Source of the DNA: SXNM01 sp964586155
Lineage (GTDB): Bacteria > Myxococcota_A > UBA9042
DNA length: 64,000 nucleotides
Direction of reading: 5' to 3'
Assembly (NCBI GenBank): GCA_964586155.1
Contig: CAZPHC010000002.1
Coordinates: 218,399 to 282,398 of the forward strand
Shown here in pieces: positions 53,150-60,726 of this stretch (positions are counted from its first letter, which is position 1; every line of letters begins with the position of its first letter). A program made the translations under genes and the position numbers. The notes beneath the pieces are model-generated. The model searched no databases. It was given only the letters and a program-made list of their open reading frames with translations, and was not told the origin of the DNA.

Positions 53150-53395
53150 CAAGGAGCGAGCAGTATCCCTAAGTTCTCCATACCCATCCCATCCACCAAG
53201 TTCAGCCGATTGGCCGGTTTCGCCGGTCAATCTCCCTTGGTCCAGGTACCGCACCAAGCAGCGTCGTCGCCTCATCGTTAGGGAGTGAGCGCATCGACAC
53301 CCTCGGGGGCTTGGCCCGCGCCCTGGATCCTCTCCCAACAGCACTCTCGCTCCGGTTTCCCCCAACGGCCGCTGACGCGGCCGTTGGGCGTTTTG
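53150..53395 (+). ncRNA. Candidate structured RNA, about 245 nt
   Basis: Bounded by a promoter-like element and a strong intrinsic terminator, with no credible coding frame. The 5' end GGAGCGAG (53153-53160) is perfectly complementary to CTCGCTCC (53346-53353) just before the terminator, extendable by AGT/ACT. Inside, TCCCTAA (53166-53172) pairs with TTAGGGA (53278-53284). Hairpins lie at 53208-53232 (10-bp stem with one G-U, loop TTTCG) and 53236-53258 (CTTGGT/ACCAAG). The closed 5'-3' layout resembles housekeeping RNAs such as 6S RNA, but I recognise no specific family: tmRNA, RNase P and SRP signatures are absent. Structure read by eye. Confidence 0.4.
53361..53394 (+). terminator. Rho-independent terminator
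   Basis: Perfect 12-bp stem CCCAACGGCCGC/GCGGCCGTTGGG with loop TGAC (53373-53376), followed by CG and TTTT. The best terminator in the window. It ends a plus-strand transcript whose source can only be the upstream interval. It lies before, not after, the Clp gene's own promoter. Confidence 0.8.
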
Positions 53396-53465
53396 GCGCC
53401 CTGGCGCACCCAGGTCGGCGTCGACCGAACCGTGGAGGAATCTCGGCTTTCGCGCGGGCAAATAC

Positions 53466-53493
53466 TTGGCACGGCGTCACGATCGTCTACGAT
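53466..53493 (+). promoter_or_regulatory. Putative promoter and operator of the divergent Clp gene
   Basis: TTGGCA, 16-bp spacer, TACGAT; the -10 ends 34 bp before GTG 53528. The inverted repeat GATCGT-CT-ACGATC (53481-53494) overlaps the -10 exactly, a position suited to a repressor. Confidence 0.45.
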
Positions 53494-53527
53494 CTCCCGG
53501 GGGCTTCCGCCTCCGCGCGAGGCGTTC

Positions 53528-56308
53528 GTGACCGAGCAGTTGCACCAGATCGCCAAGATCGTCAGCAATGCCGAACAGGTGGCTCGTGCCGCCGGTCACC
53601 AGATGACGACGGCGCACCTGCTGCTGGTCCTCTTTGCCACGCCGTGTGGTGCTCGTGACCTGCTGCTGGAGGCCGGTGCCGATCACCTGCGCCTGGCCCA
53701 GACCTATCGCACGATGCGCAACCGCAGCGAGCCAGCCGGCCTGATCGAGGACGTGCTCGAGCGCGCCGAGATGCTCGCGAGCCGGACCGACGCGCACAAC
53801 GCCGACACCACGATGCTGCTCGCCAGCCTGCTGCGCGTGCGATCGAGCGCGGCCACCGCCCTGGCGACAGAAGCGGGCCTCGACGCCGCCTCGCTGCGCG
53901 TGCGCGCCATCGCGGCCGTCACCGCCGGCGCCGACCGCGGTGCCCCGGTCCCACCACGCTTCCCCGCGCTGCCGGCCCGCCAGCCGTCGCGTCCGGGCGG
54001 CCTCCGCGCCTATGCGGGCGCCGAGCCTCCGCCGGCGCGGGCGTTGCCGGTCGACGCCAACCTCAGCGAACCACGTCGCGGCCGCCGTCCTCGTCGCGAC
54101 AGTGACGAGCTTGCCCGGCAGGCCGGCAGCCTCTGGCGTGGCGGGCCGTCCGACGTCGGATTCTCGGGCCAGACGCGGTCCTCGACCACGACCATGCTCG
54201 CCGCCACGACCGCGCCGTCGATGCCGGCCGTGACGTCGCCGCCCCTGGGGCCGCACGTGGGCGCGGCGATCGGTGCCACCCAGCGGTTCTCGGCCTTGGC
54301 CGAAGACACCTTGCCGCCAGGGGCGATGAACGACGACGAGCCACCGATGCCGGTCGAGTCGCCGAGCGCGGTGCTGTCGGCCGTCAGCGGCGGCGTGGCG
54401 GAGACGGCAGCAGCGGCGTCGGCCTCCGCGCTTGCCCAGCGCCCCGTCGTCCGCGAGGCGACGCTGGGGATCGGCGCCGACGACTTCGAGCTCGATCCTG
54501 CGATCTACCCGAACCTCGTTCGCTACGGCCGCAACCTGACCGCCGAGGCCGTGCGGGGCGAGGCCCAGCCCCTGATCGGCCGCGAGGACCTCGTCGACGC
54601 GGTGATCGACGTGCTGCTGATGCGGCAGGTCAACAACCCATGCCTGGTCGGCGAGGCCGGCGTCGGCAAGACGGCGCTGGTCGAAGGCCTCGCGGCGCGG
54701 ATCGCCGGCAATCAGCGCCGCTACGGCCGCCTGGGCGCCGCGGTGATCCTCGAGATCCAGGTCTCGAACCTGCTGGCTGGCACGGCGATGCGTGGCGCGT
54801 TCGCCGAGCGGATGAAGGCGCTGCGCGACGAGGTGGCCGCCGCCGACGGGCGCGTCATCATCTTCATGGACGAGATCCACAACTTGATGGGCGCTGGCGC
54901 CGGCGACGGCCCCCTGGACGCGGCGAATGACCTCAAGACCGCGCTCGCGCGCGGCAAGTTCCCGCTGATCGGCGCGACGACGCGCGCGGAGTATCGCCGC
55001 TTCATCGAGGCCGATCCGGCGATGGAGCGGCGCCTGCAGATCATCGACGTCCCCGAGCCCAGCCCGGAGGAGGCCATCGCCATCCTGACGGGGATCGCGC
55101 CGACCTACGAAGAGCACCACGGCGTGCCGTACTCGCACGAGGCCATCGTCAGCGCCGTGGAGCTGTCGCAGCGCTTCCTGCCGGATCGCGCCTTGCCGGC
55201 CAAGGCAGTCGCGGTGCTCGATCGCGCCGGCGCCCAGGCGCGGCGTCGCGAGCGCGGGTTGGTCGGGCGGGCGGACATCGTCCGCGCCGTGGCCACGCTC
55301 GGCAACGTCGGCATCGACCAGCTGTTGGACGACGAGCAGGGGCGCCTGCGCGAGCTGGACGTCGAGCTCGATCGCGTCGTCTTCGGCCAGCGCGACGCGA
55401 CCCAGCGCATCGCGCGCCGCGTCGCGCGCAACCAGCTCGGTCTCGGCGGCGATCGGCCCGCCGCCAGCTTCTTGTTCGCGGGGCCGCCCGGCAGTGGCAA
55501 GACGCTCGCGGCCCAAGCCCTGGGCAAGGTCCTGTTCCTGCGCCCTGAGGCCGTGACCTCGATCGACATGGCCGATTTCTCGGACGCGCACACGGTGTCG
55601 CGCCTGATCGGCTCGCCGCCCGGCTACGTTGGCCACCAACAGCCGGGGTTGCTCGCCGAGGCGATGCACCGGCGGCCCTATCGGGTGCTGGTCTTCGAGA
55701 ACATCGACCGCGCCGCGCCCGAAGTGGCGGCCATCGTGCAGCAGATCGTCGAGGCGGGCAGGGTCGTCGACAGCCAGGGCCGGACCATCGAGTTCCGCCA
55801 CGCGGTCGTCGTCTGCACCACGACGCTCGCGCCGGAGATGTTCGGCCTCGGCCGGCGCGCGATCGGCTTCGGCGGCCAGCTCGCCGCGGCCAAGGTCGAC
55901 GATGTCGCCGTGCGCAACGCCGTGCGTCGATCGGTCGGACCGCTGACCGATCGGGTCGACGAGATCGTCTCGTTCCTGCCGCTGCAGGCCGAATCGCTCG
56001 TCGCCGTCGCAGCGGCCCAGCTCGAGCGCCTCGCCGCGGCGGTGCTGCGCGACCGCATGATCCGCCTGGAATTCACGCCACAGCTTGCTGCCCACCTGGC
56101 CGCGGACGACGCGGACGGCGAGCTTGGCGCCCGTGGGCTGCGGCAGCGCATCGCGACGCAGGTCGAAGAGCCCGTGGGCAACGCCTTGCTCGACGGGGTG
56201 CTGCGCGCCGGGATGCGCGTGCGCGCCGATTGGGTCGATGGTCAGCTCGCGCTGCGCCAGGATCAGCCGACGGCGCCGAGCCAGACCGATCCACGCGATC
56301 GGCCATAG
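53528..56308 (+). CDS. Divergent ClpA/B-type AAA+ ATPase with degenerate second Walker B
   Basis: 926 residues from GTG 53528 (GAGG 8 nt upstream). Clp N-domain at about 1-140 (HQMTTAHLLLVLFA), then an unusually long Ala/Pro/Arg disordered linker to about 340. D1 has GEAGVGKT (375-382) and IIFMDEIHNLMGAG (D448, E449), intact. D2 has GPPGSGKT (652-659), SPPGYVGHQQPG, but its Walker B reads VLVFENID (E724-N725) instead of DE, so ATP hydrolysis in D2 is probably lost. No ClpP-binding IGF/L loop was recognised. It is distinct from the canonical ClpA at 5.8-8.3 kb. Its last 46 bp overlap the convergent beta-helix gene. Possibly a disaggregase or a secretion-linked unfoldase. Confidence 0.85.
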   Translation: MTEQLHQIAKIVSNAEQVARAAGHQMTTAHLLLVLFATPCGARDLLLEAGADHLRLAQTYRTMRNRSEPAGLIEDVLERAEMLASRTDAHNADTTMLLASLLRVRSSAATALATEAGLDAASLRVRAIAAVTAGADRGAPVPPRFPALPARQPSRPGGLRAYAGAEPPPARALPVDANLSEPRRGRRPRRDSDELARQAGSLWRGGPSDVGFSGQTRSSTTTMLAATTAPSMPAVTSPPLGPHVGAAIGATQRFSALAEDTLPPGAMNDDEPPMPVESPSAVLSAVSGGVAETAAAASASALAQRPVVREATLGIGADDFELDPAIYPNLVRYGRNLTAEAVRGEAQPLIGREDLVDAVIDVLLMRQVNNPCLVGEAGVGKTALVEGLAARIAGNQRRYGRLGAAVILEIQVSNLLAGTAMRGAFAERMKALRDEVAAADGRVIIFMDEIHNLMGAGAGDGPLDAANDLKTALARGKFPLIGATTRAEYRRFIEADPAMERRLQIIDVPEPSPEEAIAILTGIAPTYEEHHGVPYSHEAIVSAVELSQRFLPDRALPAKAVAVLDRAGAQARRRERGLVGRADIVRAVATLGNVGIDQLLDDEQGRLRELDVELDRVVFGQRDATQRIARRVARNQLGLGGDRPAASFLFAGPPGSGKTLAAQALGKVLFLRPEAVTSIDMADFSDAHTVSRLIGSPPGYVGHQQPGLLAEAMHRRPYRVLVFENIDRAAPEVAAIVQQIVEAGRVVDSQGRTIEFRHAVVVCTTTLAPEMFGLGRRAIGFGGQLAAAKVDDVAVRNAVRRSVGPLTDRVDEIVSFLPLQAESLVAVAAAQLERLAAAVLRDRMIRLEFTPQLAAHLAADDADGELGARGLRQRIATQVEEPVGNALLDGVLRAGMRVRADWVDGQLALRQDQPTAPSQTDPRDRP

Positions 56309-57195
56309 ACGTCAAGCCCGTCGCCCAGGCTGGCGTCGCCCTTGCCGACGAGGACGCCACGAAATCGCGGCGCGAACGGCGCGTCGCCGGCCGGATCGAG
56401 ATCGACCGAGCGCGCCGCGACCTCCTCGCCGAGCGCGAGCCCATCCCCCGCCACCGCGCGCGGCAGCAGACAATGGCGCATCGCGACGGTGCCGCCCTGG
56501 TGAGCCGCCACGAGATCGCCGTCACTGTCGGCCGACCACAGGCAGTTGGCCAGCTCGATGGCCCCCGCGCCGCCGAAGCCGCCGCCAGCGAGCACGGCGC
56601 TGCCGAGGCCGCCGCGGTTGCGCACGAAGCTGCAGCCGTAGGCCCGGATCGTCGCGGTGCGGCTGGCGAAGAGCGCGCCACCGCCCACGCCTTCGGCCTG
56701 GTTGTCGACCAGCAGGCAGTCGTCCAGCTCGACGGCACAGGCACCCGCTGCACGGATCGCGCCGCCCTGGGGCGCCCGGTTGCGCGTCAGGCGGACCCGT
56801 CGCAGGCGCACGCGGCCTTGCTGCACGTCGAGCGCGCCGCCGCCCTCGCCACGACCGCGCCCGCCGCTGAGCAGGCAGCTCGTGATCTCGACCTCGGCCG
56901 CCATGTAGACCTGGACGCAGGCGCCGGCGCCGGACTCCGGCCCGCGGAGCACGAGCTGCTCCAGGCACACCCGCGCGCCGCCCTCGACCGAGACGGCCGG
57001 GCCGCGCTGTCCGACGATCGTCACGCTGCCGAGGCCGTCGAGGGCGCGCAGCGTGACGGAGTGGGGCAGGGCGATGGGGCCGGGGTAGGTGCCGGCTGCG
57101 AGCAGCAGGGTCGCGCCGTCCGGCAGCGCATACAGCCGCTCCGCGAGCGGTCCGTCGCCGGGGCCGTGGACCAAGGGCGCCAGGGCGTCTGCCAT
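56263..57195 (-). CDS. Right-handed beta-helix repeat protein
   Basis: 310 residues. Repeated ~20-25-residue coils with small hydrophobic ladders and Gly turns (VTLRALDGLGSVTIVG, VEITSCLLSGGRGRGEGGGAL, VRLTRNRAPQGGAIRA, VELDDCLLVDNQAEGVGGGAL, IELANCLWSADSDGD) typical of parallel beta-helix (pectate-lyase-like/DUF1565) proteins. No signal peptide. No catalytic Asp cluster typical of polysaccharide lyases was seen. It starts 3 bp after the calpain gene stops, so the two are one operon. Role unknown; binding or a secreted structural protein is possible. Confidence 0.82.
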   Translation of the reverse strand: MADALAPLVHGPGDGPLAERLYALPDGATLLLAAGTYPGPIALPHSVTLRALDGLGSVTIVGQRGPAVSVEGGARVCLEQLVLRGPESGAGACVQVYMAAEVEITSCLLSGGRGRGEGGGALDVQQGRVRLRRVRLTRNRAPQGGAIRAAGACAVELDDCLLVDNQAEGVGGGALFASRTATIRAYGCSFVRNRGGLGSAVLAGGGFGGAGAIELANCLWSADSDGDLVAAHQGGTVAMRHCLLPRAVAGDGLALGEEVAARSVDLDPAGDAPFAPRFRGVLVGKGDASLGDGLDVYGRSRGSVWLGAVG

Positions 57196-57198
57196 CGG

Positions 57199-58077
57199 CT
57201 AGAGGTTCGCGATGTTGACGTTCTGGTAGAACTTCTTGAAGTCGTCGAGGGTCAACTCGAAGATGCCGTCGTCCTTGCCGTCCTGGCCGGGCTCGACGCG
57301 GCCCCAGGGGTTGCGCAGCTTGACGTAGCGCTTCTTGTCCTTGCCGCGACCCTTCTCGTACGCGCCGAGGATGGTGTAGGCGTGCCAGGCATAGAGGTTG
57401 GTGCCTTGGTAGAGCGCCGCGTCTTCTTCGCCACGGGTGCCGGCCGCCATCGGCTGGTTGTTCTTGCTCGCGTTGGTCAGCCTTGTCCAGAGCAGATCGT
57501 CTGGCGTGCTGTCAGTGCCCATATACGAGACGCGCTTGCCGCTGAGGGCTTCGATGGCCTCGGACGTGCTGCCGCCCTCACCCATGACATTGTAGCCGCC
57601 CTTGAGCTGGGCCCAGGCCTTCTCGTAGATGCCGGGCCACAGCTCGCGGCCGCCGCTCTTGAGCGCCTCGCCCTTCGCGTAGCGCGGATCGGTGCCGCCG
57701 TTCTGGCTCGGCAGGTCACCGTCGACCGTGACCCAGGTCTGCTCGTACGCGCTCTGCCAGGAGTTCTTCTTGGTGAAGAACCGCACCTTGTAGGTGTTGT
57801 CGCCGTTGTCGACGATGCCCTGCTTGATCAGCTCGGGGTTCTCGGCGGTCACGGCGGAGAGGGCGGCGACGAAGTAGCAGTCCGCGATCGCGCCCTGGAT
57901 CACGTCCGTCGCGCGCGCGCCACGGTAGAACAAGCGGTTCTTCTCGTTCTGGCCGGCCTTGGTGTAGCCCCAATCCTCGCCCTGGTGCTTGTCGCGCAGG
58001 CGCGGATCCGGCAGGTCCCGCGGCTCGACCTTGGGCTTCTTCTCTGGCTTGGGCTGGGGCCCGGCGATGTCCGGCAT
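57199..58077 (-). CDS. Calpain-family cysteine protease
   Basis: 292 residues. All three members of the C2-family triad are present: C67 in QGAIADCYFVAALSAV, H232 in LYAWHAYTILGAY and N256 in VKLRNPWG. The fold landmarks ELWPGIYEKAWAQLKGGYNVMGEGG and SEAIEALSG also match the calpain protease core. A Pro/Lys-rich 35-residue lead precedes the domain; there is no signal peptide and no calcium-binding EF hand. It is the minimal protease domain, probably active inside the cell or exported by a non-Sec route. First gene of an operon with the beta-helix protein. Confidence 0.92.
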   Translation of the reverse strand: MPDIAGPQPKPEKKPKVEPRDLPDPRLRDKHQGEDWGYTKAGQNEKNRLFYRGARATDVIQGAIADCYFVAALSAVTAENPELIKQGIVDNGDNTYKVRFFTKKNSWQSAYEQTWVTVDGDLPSQNGGTDPRYAKGEALKSGGRELWPGIYEKAWAQLKGGYNVMGEGGSTSEAIEALSGKRVSYMGTDSTPDDLLWTRLTNASKNNQPMAAGTRGEEDAALYQGTNLYAWHAYTILGAYEKGRGKDKKRYVKLRNPWGRVEPGQDGKDDGIFELTLDDFKKFYQNVNIANL

Positions 58078-58116
58078 GACGATCTCCCTGGCGCTGCAAT
58101 GCGCTCTGGTCCCGCC

Positions 58117-58145
58117 AGCCTAGGGCGCTCGTCCCGCAGCGACAA
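58117..58145 (-). promoter_or_regulatory. Putative promoter of the calpain/beta-helix operon
   Basis: On the minus strand: TTGTCG, 17-bp spacer, TAGGCT, 39 bp upstream of ATG 58077. Confidence 0.45.
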
Positions 58146-58270
58146 GCGCGGTGACCTGAGGCGGCCGCGGCGATGGGGCTCCGGCGCCCCGCCTCGCCAG
58201 CACGGCCGGGCTACGCTACGCTGCGGCGTCCGGCGCCGATGGCCGTCGCCGGCGCGATCCGGAGACGCTC

Positions 58271-59401
58271 ATGATGGTTTGGTCCCTTCGATCCCTGACT
58301 TCGCTGCCCGCAGTGGTCTCGATCGGCGCGACGCTGCTCGTCGCCGGCGCGACGTTGGCCGGCTGCGGCACCGACGACGGCCCCAAGAGCGAGGCCGACA
58401 CCGGCGCGGACGTCGAGGACGTCGCGGCCGACACGACCACCGCTGATACCGAGCCGTCCGACTCCTCGGTGCAGCTGCAGGTCAAGTGGACGGCGAAGAC
58501 GCCGCCGCTGGACGGCAAGGTCCTCGGTGGGGCCGTGATCCCGGGCAAACCGGGGCACTACCTGCTGGTGGGCGAGGCCGCCGGCGTGGTCGAGATGACC
58601 CCGGAGGGCAGCACGGTGCGCAAGCCTGCCGGCGTCGGCAACGCCAACCTCGAAGCCGCCTGGGTCGACGCCACCGGCCTCGCCTTCGCCGCCGGCAACC
58701 AGTCTTCGTTGCTGGTCGGCAGCGGCGACGATTGGCAGCTCGTCGGCGAGATTCCGCCGAACCCGCCGGCTTGGTTCCACGCCATCGACGGCGACGGCAA
58801 GGTCGTCTGGGCCGTCGGGGATGACCGGGTCGCCTGGCGTCGGGGCGCGGACGAAGCGTGGCTGGCCCAGGAGGTCAGCGTCACCGAGGGCGACGCCCTG
58901 CCAGAGGGCGCCGACTTCGTCGGTGTCGACGTCGCCGATCAGGGTGCGGTCGTCTGGATCGCCGCCAGCCTGGGCAACGACGGCGGTGCGCTGCTCGAGA
59001 AGATCGACGGTGGGTGGCGCCGCGTCGATATCGCCATCTCGCCGCGGGCGATCTGGCGCGCCGACAACGGCGACGTCTGGGTCGTTGGCGGCACCGCCGA
59101 GGCCTTCGTCGCGCGCTGGACGGGCAAGGAGCTCGTGACCGAGACCGAGCTGCAGTGGAAGCTCGGCTTCCGCAGCGTCAGCGGGCTGGCCAAGGGCCCG
59201 GTCTGGGCCGGCGCGCTCAAGGGCCAGCTGCGCGCCTTCGACGGCAAGGCGTGGAGCGTCGTCAACATCGCGCCACCGGTCGGCACGCCGAAGCCCTTCG
59301 CCGCTCCGTCCGGTGACATCGTCGCGATCCTGCCGCACGCCGCGGACGAATGGCTCGTCGTGACGCCGTTCACGGTCTACCGCTACGGGGCCCAGCCGTG
59401 A
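58271..59401 (+). CDS. Beta-propeller-like lipoprotein
   Basis: 376 residues. Lipobox TLAGC with lipidated C32, then an Asp/Thr/Glu linker (33-65). The mature protein has repeated beta blades with Trp/Gly-Asp turns: HYLLVGEAAGVVEMTPEG, GLAFAAGNQSSLLVGSGDDW, VVWAVGDDRVAWRRGADEAW, DVWVVGGTAEAFVARWTG and PVWAGALKGQLRAFDGKAW. This looks like a six- or seven-bladed propeller; function unknown. Its stop overlaps the next gene's GTG start (GTGA). Confidence 0.82.
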   Translation: MMVWSLRSLTSLPAVVSIGATLLVAGATLAGCGTDDGPKSEADTGADVEDVAADTTTADTEPSDSSVQLQVKWTAKTPPLDGKVLGGAVIPGKPGHYLLVGEAAGVVEMTPEGSTVRKPAGVGNANLEAAWVDATGLAFAAGNQSSLLVGSGDDWQLVGEIPPNPPAWFHAIDGDGKVVWAVGDDRVAWRRGADEAWLAQEVSVTEGDALPEGADFVGVDVADQGAVVWIAASLGNDGGALLEKIDGGWRRVDIAISPRAIWRADNGDVWVVGGTAEAFVARWTGKELVTETELQWKLGFRSVSGLAKGPVWAGALKGQLRAFDGKAWSVVNIAPPVGTPKPFAAPSGDIVAILPHAADEWLVVTPFTVYRYGAQP

Positions 59402-59781
59402 GCGCCTGGGCGGGATCGCTCGGTTGGTTGGGGATGCGCGCCTGCCTCGGCCTGCTCGCGTTCGCCGCCTCGGGCTGCAGCCCGGCCGCCGAGCCGCAGC
59501 TGCAAGCCGCCGAGGTGCCGAACTGCGCGTCGGTCAAGCGCTTCGGCAACGCCAGGCGCTGTGACACCGAAGCGGACATCCTCGCCTGTGGCACGGGCCC
59601 CGGCGTGCTGTGCGCGTCCGACTGGCTCTGCTTCGACAGCGCCGCGGTCGCCTTCTGCGCCTGCGAGACCGACGCCGACTGCCAGGGCAGGGCGAGCTAC
59701 ATCAACACCGCGCGCGCCAGCAGCAAGATCGCGCCGATGGCGGCCCGCTGCGTCGGCCATCGCTGCGAAGGCGCGCCCTGA
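59398..59781 (+). CDS. Small Cys-rich lipoprotein
   Basis: 127 residues from GTG 59398, overlapping the upstream TGA. Lipobox AASGC (C27). The mature part has about ten Cys (PNCASVKRF, RRCDTEADILACG, VLCASDWLCFD, AFCACETDADCQG, ARCVGHRCEG), including the CxCxxDADC unit also found in the large FGE-domain lipoprotein. Cotranscribed with the propeller lipoprotein; the two may work together at the cell surface. Confidence 0.78.
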   Translation: MSAWAGSLGWLGMRACLGLLAFAASGCSPAAEPQLQAAEVPNCASVKRFGNARRCDTEADILACGTGPGVLCASDWLCFDSAAVAFCACETDADCQGRASYINTARASSKIAPMAARCVGHRCEGAP

Positions 59782-59835
59782 CGCTCGGCGTCCCTGACGC
59801 TGGCGCCGCAGGATCCACGCCGCGGGCGTTTCGCC

Positions 59836-60726
59836 TCACGCCGCGCGGTCCCGCGTGCCCCAGACGATGGCCGTCGGCCCGGGGCCGATCGGATCGTGGC
59901 GCGCGTCGCTGACGCCCGAGGTCTGCAGCAGCTGCACCAGCGCCCGACCCTGCTCGGCGTCGCCGAGTTCGACCGCGAACAGCCCGCCCGGCACGAGCGC
60001 CGGAATCGCCTGCGCCGCCAGTCTGCGCAGCACGTCCATGCCGTCCGCGCCGCCCTCGAGCGCCTCGCGCGGCTCGAAGGCCCGCACCGTCTCGTCGAGC
60101 GTCGCCATGCGGGCAGAGCGGATGTACGGCGGGTTCGAGACGACGGCCGCGAGGCTCGCGTCGGCGCGCCACGGCCCGAGCAGGTCACCCTGGACGATCT
60201 CGACGGCGTCGACCAGGCCGAGCGCCTCGACGTTGCGTCGGGCCCAGCGCAGGGCGTCCGGGCTGCGGTCGGTGGCGCCGAGCGGACGCTCTGCGCCGCG
60301 CGCGCGCAGGGCCCTGGCGATGGCGAGGATGATGGCCCCGGTGCCTGTGCCGACGTCGACGACACGGCCTTCGACCGCAGCCTTGCTGCCGAGCCAGGTC
60401 AGGGCGCGATCGACGAGGTGTTCGGTCTCGGGCCGTGGCACCAGCGCGCCGCTGCCGACCAGCAGCTCGATGTCGTGGAAGGCGCGCCTACCGAGGATGT
60501 AGGCGACCGGCTCCTGGCGCGCCCGGCGCTTGACCAGGTCCTTGAAGCGGGCCAACTCGTCAGGCTGCAGCGGTCGCTCGTGGTCGACGTAGAGGTCGAG
60601 CCGGCGCATCCCCGTCACGTTGCAGAGCAGCAGCTCGGCGTCGAGGCGGGCGCTGCCGCTGCCGTGGCGGGTCAGGAACGGCGTGGCCCAGCCGAGCATG
60701 CGCGCGACGGTCCAGGGTTCGCTCAT
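59836..60726 (-). CDS. prmC: Peptide chain release factor N5-glutamine methyltransferase
   Basis: 296 residues. Methylates the Gln of the GGQ motif in release factors RF1 and RF2. N-terminal helical domain with EPVAYILGRRAFHDIELLVGSGALVPRPETEHLVD (a strong PrmC signature, DNA 60412-60516), SAM motif VVDVGTGTGAIILAIA, and catalytic NPPY at 198-201. Length typical. ATG 60726 overlaps the stop of the RlmM-like gene (ATGA), preceded by GGAGACGCC. prfA is not adjacent within the window. Confidence 0.95.
   Translation of the reverse strand: MSEPWTVARMLGWATPFLTRHGSGSARLDAELLLCNVTGMRRLDLYVDHERPLQPDELARFKDLVKRRARQEPVAYILGRRAFHDIELLVGSGALVPRPETEHLVDRALTWLGSKAAVEGRVVDVGTGTGAIILAIARALRARGAERPLGATDRSPDALRWARRNVEALGLVDAVEIVQGDLLGPWRADASLAAVVSNPPYIRSARMATLDETVRAFEPREALEGGADGMDVLRRLAAQAIPALVPGGLFAVELGDAEQGRALVQLLQTSGVSDARHDPIGPGPTAIVWGTRDRAA

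Larger units (their letters stand above)
52769..53527. other. 759-bp gene-poor interval with a low-GC core
   Basis: Between the 187-residue gene and the divergent Clp gene. From about 52890 to 53280 base composition drops to near 50-55% GC against ~70% elsewhere. It holds a palindrome (52890-52904), a promoter-like element (53116-53143), several hairpins, a strong terminator (53361-53394) and a promoter for the Clp gene (53466-53493). An open frame at 52964-53281 has GC3 of only about 55% and is probably not a native gene. Confidence 0.7.

Noticed and set aside
52964..53281. 105-codon frame in the low-GC interval
   Set aside because: No ribosome site at its GTG, third-position GC near 55% versus ~85-90% in neighbouring genes, and it overlaps the paired elements of the RNA candidate.
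53150..53395. tmRNA, RNase P RNA or SRP RNA
   Set aside because: No tRNA-like end with TTCGA loop, no RNase P core motifs and no SRP GNAR tetraloop/GGAAG-type signature on the plus strand.
53285..53527. N-terminal extension of the divergent Clp protein
   Set aside because: It would place the terminator hairpin and the proposed promoter inside the gene, and the peptide is unlike Clp N-domains. GTG 53528 has a ribosome site and starts the domain properly.
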